Assembly: GCA_028716025.1 (NCBI GenBank)
Contig: JAQUQP010000120.1
Location: 1-6,069 of the forward strand
From: a bacterium
Lineage (GTDB): Bacteria; UBA6262
Length of the DNA: 6,069 nucleotides
Direction of reading: 5' to 3'
Shown here: positions 5,137 to 6,069 of the stretch, in pieces
Numbering within the stretch: position 1 is the stretch's first letter
Layout of the letters: each line of letters begins with the position of its first letter
Notes under the pieces: model-generated
What the model saw: only the letters and a program-made list of their open reading frames with translations
Told to the model about the DNA's origin: nothing
The model's database searches: none
Program-made: the position numbers and the translations under genes

Positions 5137-5168
5137 AAAAGCGATCTTGGTAAATAAGGATCGCTTTT
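5137..5168. terminator. Hairpin terminator after the nitroreductase
   Basis: Perfect 10-bp arms AAAAGCGATC (5137-5146) and GATCGCTTTT (5159-5168) with a 12-nt loop. The stem ends in a T-run on both strands, so it may work in both directions. It separates the nitroreductase gene from the TetR promoter 9 nt further on. Confidence 0.75.
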
Positions 5169-5176
5169 AATTATAG

Positions 5177-5205
5177 TTGACAATAATATTATAGTGTGCT
5201 ATATT
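5177..5205 (+). promoter_or_regulatory. Strong promoter of the TetR-efflux unit
   Basis: -35 TTGACA (5177-5182), a 17-nt spacer, and -10 TATATT (5200-5205), which together match the sigma70 consensus at 11 of 12 positions. Transcription should begin near 5212, leaving a leader of about 29 nt. Confidence 0.75.
5190..5203. promoter_or_regulatory. Candidate TetR operator
   Basis: Inverted repeat TATAG-TGTG-CTATA lies between the -35 and the -10 and overlaps the latter. This is the classic position for autorepression by a TetR-family protein encoded immediately downstream. The arms are only 5 bp and AT-rich. Confidence 0.4.
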
Positions 5206-5226
5206 TATAATGGGTACTTTAATTAG

Positions 5227-5240
5227 AAAGGGGACCCTTT
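5227..5240 (+). promoter_or_regulatory. Shine-Dalgarno site embedded in an inverted repeat
   Basis: AAAGGG-GA-CCCTTT directly abuts ATG 5241 and contains the GGGG ribosome binding site. In the mRNA the GGGG can pair with the CCC next to the start codon. Alternatively GGGT (5212-5215) can pair with ACCC (5234-5237) and CTTT (5217-5220) with AAAG (5227-5230). Either fold would hide the ribosome binding site, so translational damping is possible. Confidence 0.4.
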
Positions 5241-5918
5241 ATGAATCAGGATAAATATTCACTCCGGGAAAGAAAACACGCGAAAACCAAGCTCTCCCTG
5301 ATGCACGCTTTTATCGAACGTCTTAAAACGCAGCGTTTTGAAGAGATCAATATCAGCAGGTTTTGTGCCGATATGGATGTGTCTGAGGGGACATTTTTCA
5401 ACTATTTCCCCTGTAAAATTGACCTGATCCACTATTTTATTGCTTTAACCAGCACACATGTTGTCTGGAAAACTTATCATCAGTCTGATCAAAGATATTA
5501 TCTAAATTTGATCGATAATGTTTTTGATAATTTCGCGGAGGAGATCAATGACCCCAATTTGATTTATGAGATCTTATCCGCGGTTATTGGCCAGAAACAG
5601 GTACCGCAGATGCTGAAGGTCACCCAGGCAGAGAAGTATTTTGCTTTTCCTGCCTGTGAGGGGATAGAAAATATTCCTACTCCCGCGATTTTGTTTGAAG
5701 ATTTTTTTAATGAAGTCCTGGGGAAAGCGGCTAAAAATAGGGAATTGCCAGGCACGACCAATATCCATGATGCAGTGCTTTTTCTGAAGACGCTGATGAC
5801 TGGCTTGCCATTAGCGTTTAAGACAAAGGATTTTAAAAGCCTTAAGTCTGATCAGAAGAAAATATTGAGGATTTTTTGGAAAGCTTTAGGCAGAAAAGAC
5901 TATAGGGGTAACCAATGA
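5241..5918 (+). CDS. TetR/AcrR-family transcriptional regulator
   Basis: A 225-residue protein starting at ATG 5241. The N-terminal DNA-binding domain is clear: a basic start (SLRERKHAKTKLSLMHAFIE), then the helix-turn-helix INISRFCADMDVSEGTFFNY (about 36-55) followed by FPCKIDLIHYF, the usual TetR arrangement (FxNYFxxKxxL). The remaining 150 residues are helical and divergent, as expected for the ligand-binding domain, and give no ligand. TetR proteins of this type usually repress drug or metabolite efflux genes and their own gene. Here the stop codon overlaps the ATG of a TolC-family gene (ATGA, 5915-5918), so the regulator is the first gene of the operon that it probably controls. A near-consensus promoter with an internal palindrome lies upstream. 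Confidence 0.92.
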   Translation: MNQDKYSLRERKHAKTKLSLMHAFIERLKTQRFEEINISRFCADMDVSEGTFFNYFPCKIDLIHYFIALTSTHVVWKTYHQSDQRYYLNLIDNVFDNFAEEINDPNLIYEILSAVIGQKQVPQMLKVTQAEKYFAFPACEGIENIPTPAILFEDFFNEVLGKAAKNRELPGTTNIHDAVLFLKTLMTGLPLAFKTKDFKSLKSDQKKILRIFWKALGRKDYRGNQ

Positions 5919-6069
5919 GCATAAAAAAAGTAATAATAACAGCTATACTTGCAGGCCTTCTTTTTACGTCGGTTGTCCAGGCGCAAGGACAGGAAACACT
6001 CAACCTGAGTATGGAGCAGATGATAGAGAGAGCCGTAGCCGAAAGTGAAGCCTATCGGATCCAGGATAA
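5915..6069 (+). CDS. TolC-family outer-membrane efflux protein, N-terminal fragment (runs off right edge)
   Basis: The first 51 codons are visible; the frame is still open at the window edge (the final TAA at 6067-6069 is out of frame). ATG 5915 overlaps the TetR stop and has AGGGG (5904-5908) 6 nt upstream. Residues 1-20 form a signal peptide (MSIKK, then a hydrophobic stretch ending VVQA), followed by ETLNLSMEQMIERAVAES. That matches the start of the outer-membrane efflux protein domain, which typically reads L-(S/T)-L-x-x-A/M-(I/V)-x-x-A-(L/V). TolC-type proteins form the outer-membrane channel of tripartite pumps. Downstream membrane-fusion and RND or ABC genes are expected but lie outside the window. 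Confidence 0.75.
   Translation, partial: MSIKKVIITAILAGLLFTSVVQAQGQETLNLSMEQMIERAVAESEAYRIQD

Noticed and set aside
5206..5211. Perfect TATAAT as the -10 of the TetR promoter
   Set aside because: It is 23 nt from the TTGACA, too far for a sigma70 promoter; TATATT at 5200-5205 has the ideal 17-nt spacing.
1..6069. CRISPR array, tRNA or rRNA genes
   Set aside because: No regularly spaced direct repeats, cloverleaf-like segments or conserved rRNA sequence were found on reading either strand.

Overview
The window reads as a piece of genome from an anaerobic or facultatively anaerobic diderm bacterium, probably from a poorly characterised lineage. Three observations point that way. A signal-peptide-bearing start of a TolC-type outer-membrane efflux protein and a Spy/CpxP-like secreted protein imply a periplasm. 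A protein with two [4Fe-4S] ferredoxin motifs fused to a nitroreductase domain suggests low-potential redox chemistry. Shine-Dalgarno sites are strong (e.g. AAAGGAGGTGATT) and promoters are close to the sigma70 consensus. I cannot name the genus. All genes are on the + strand.

Layout. (1) Positions 1-1305: the 3' end of an RHS/YD-repeat polymorphic-toxin-like protein, open at the left edge, with a conserved RHS core and a variable glycine-rich C-terminal domain. A small two-transmembrane-segment ORF overlaps its end and is an immunity-protein candidate. (2) Positions 1306-1788: no intact gene. This stretch has a GC-rich block, then a roughly 330-bp element bounded by 27-bp near-perfect inverted repeats. 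The element contains a hairpin terminator and frameshifted remnants that resemble the C-terminal part of a REP-associated (Y1) transposase. (3) Positions 1807-3033: a stand-alone FIST (N+C) sensor-domain protein with its own promoter. (4) Positions 3153-3572: a secreted LTxxQ-motif protein of the Spy/CpxP type. (5) Positions 3612-4179: a cysteine-rich ArsR-family repressor with an apparently leaderless promoter, followed by a 56-residue protein with six cysteines that resembles no family I know. (6) Positions 4295-5119: the ferredoxin-nitroreductase fusion. (7) Positions 5241-6069: a TetR-family regulator whose stop codon overlaps the start of a TolC-family protein that runs off the right edge, probably the beginning of an efflux operon.

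How the parts fit. Most units have their own recognisable promoter, so this is a run of short transcription units. A theme of sensing and detoxification is visible: envelope-stress chaperone-like protein, thiol-rich ArsR with a thiol-rich small protein, flavin/Fe-S reductase, and TetR with efflux. Any functional link between the units is inference from proximity. The most interesting items are the ArsR/Cys-rich-peptide pair, the decayed transposase-derived inverted-repeat element, and the RHS tip with its overlapping membrane-protein ORF.
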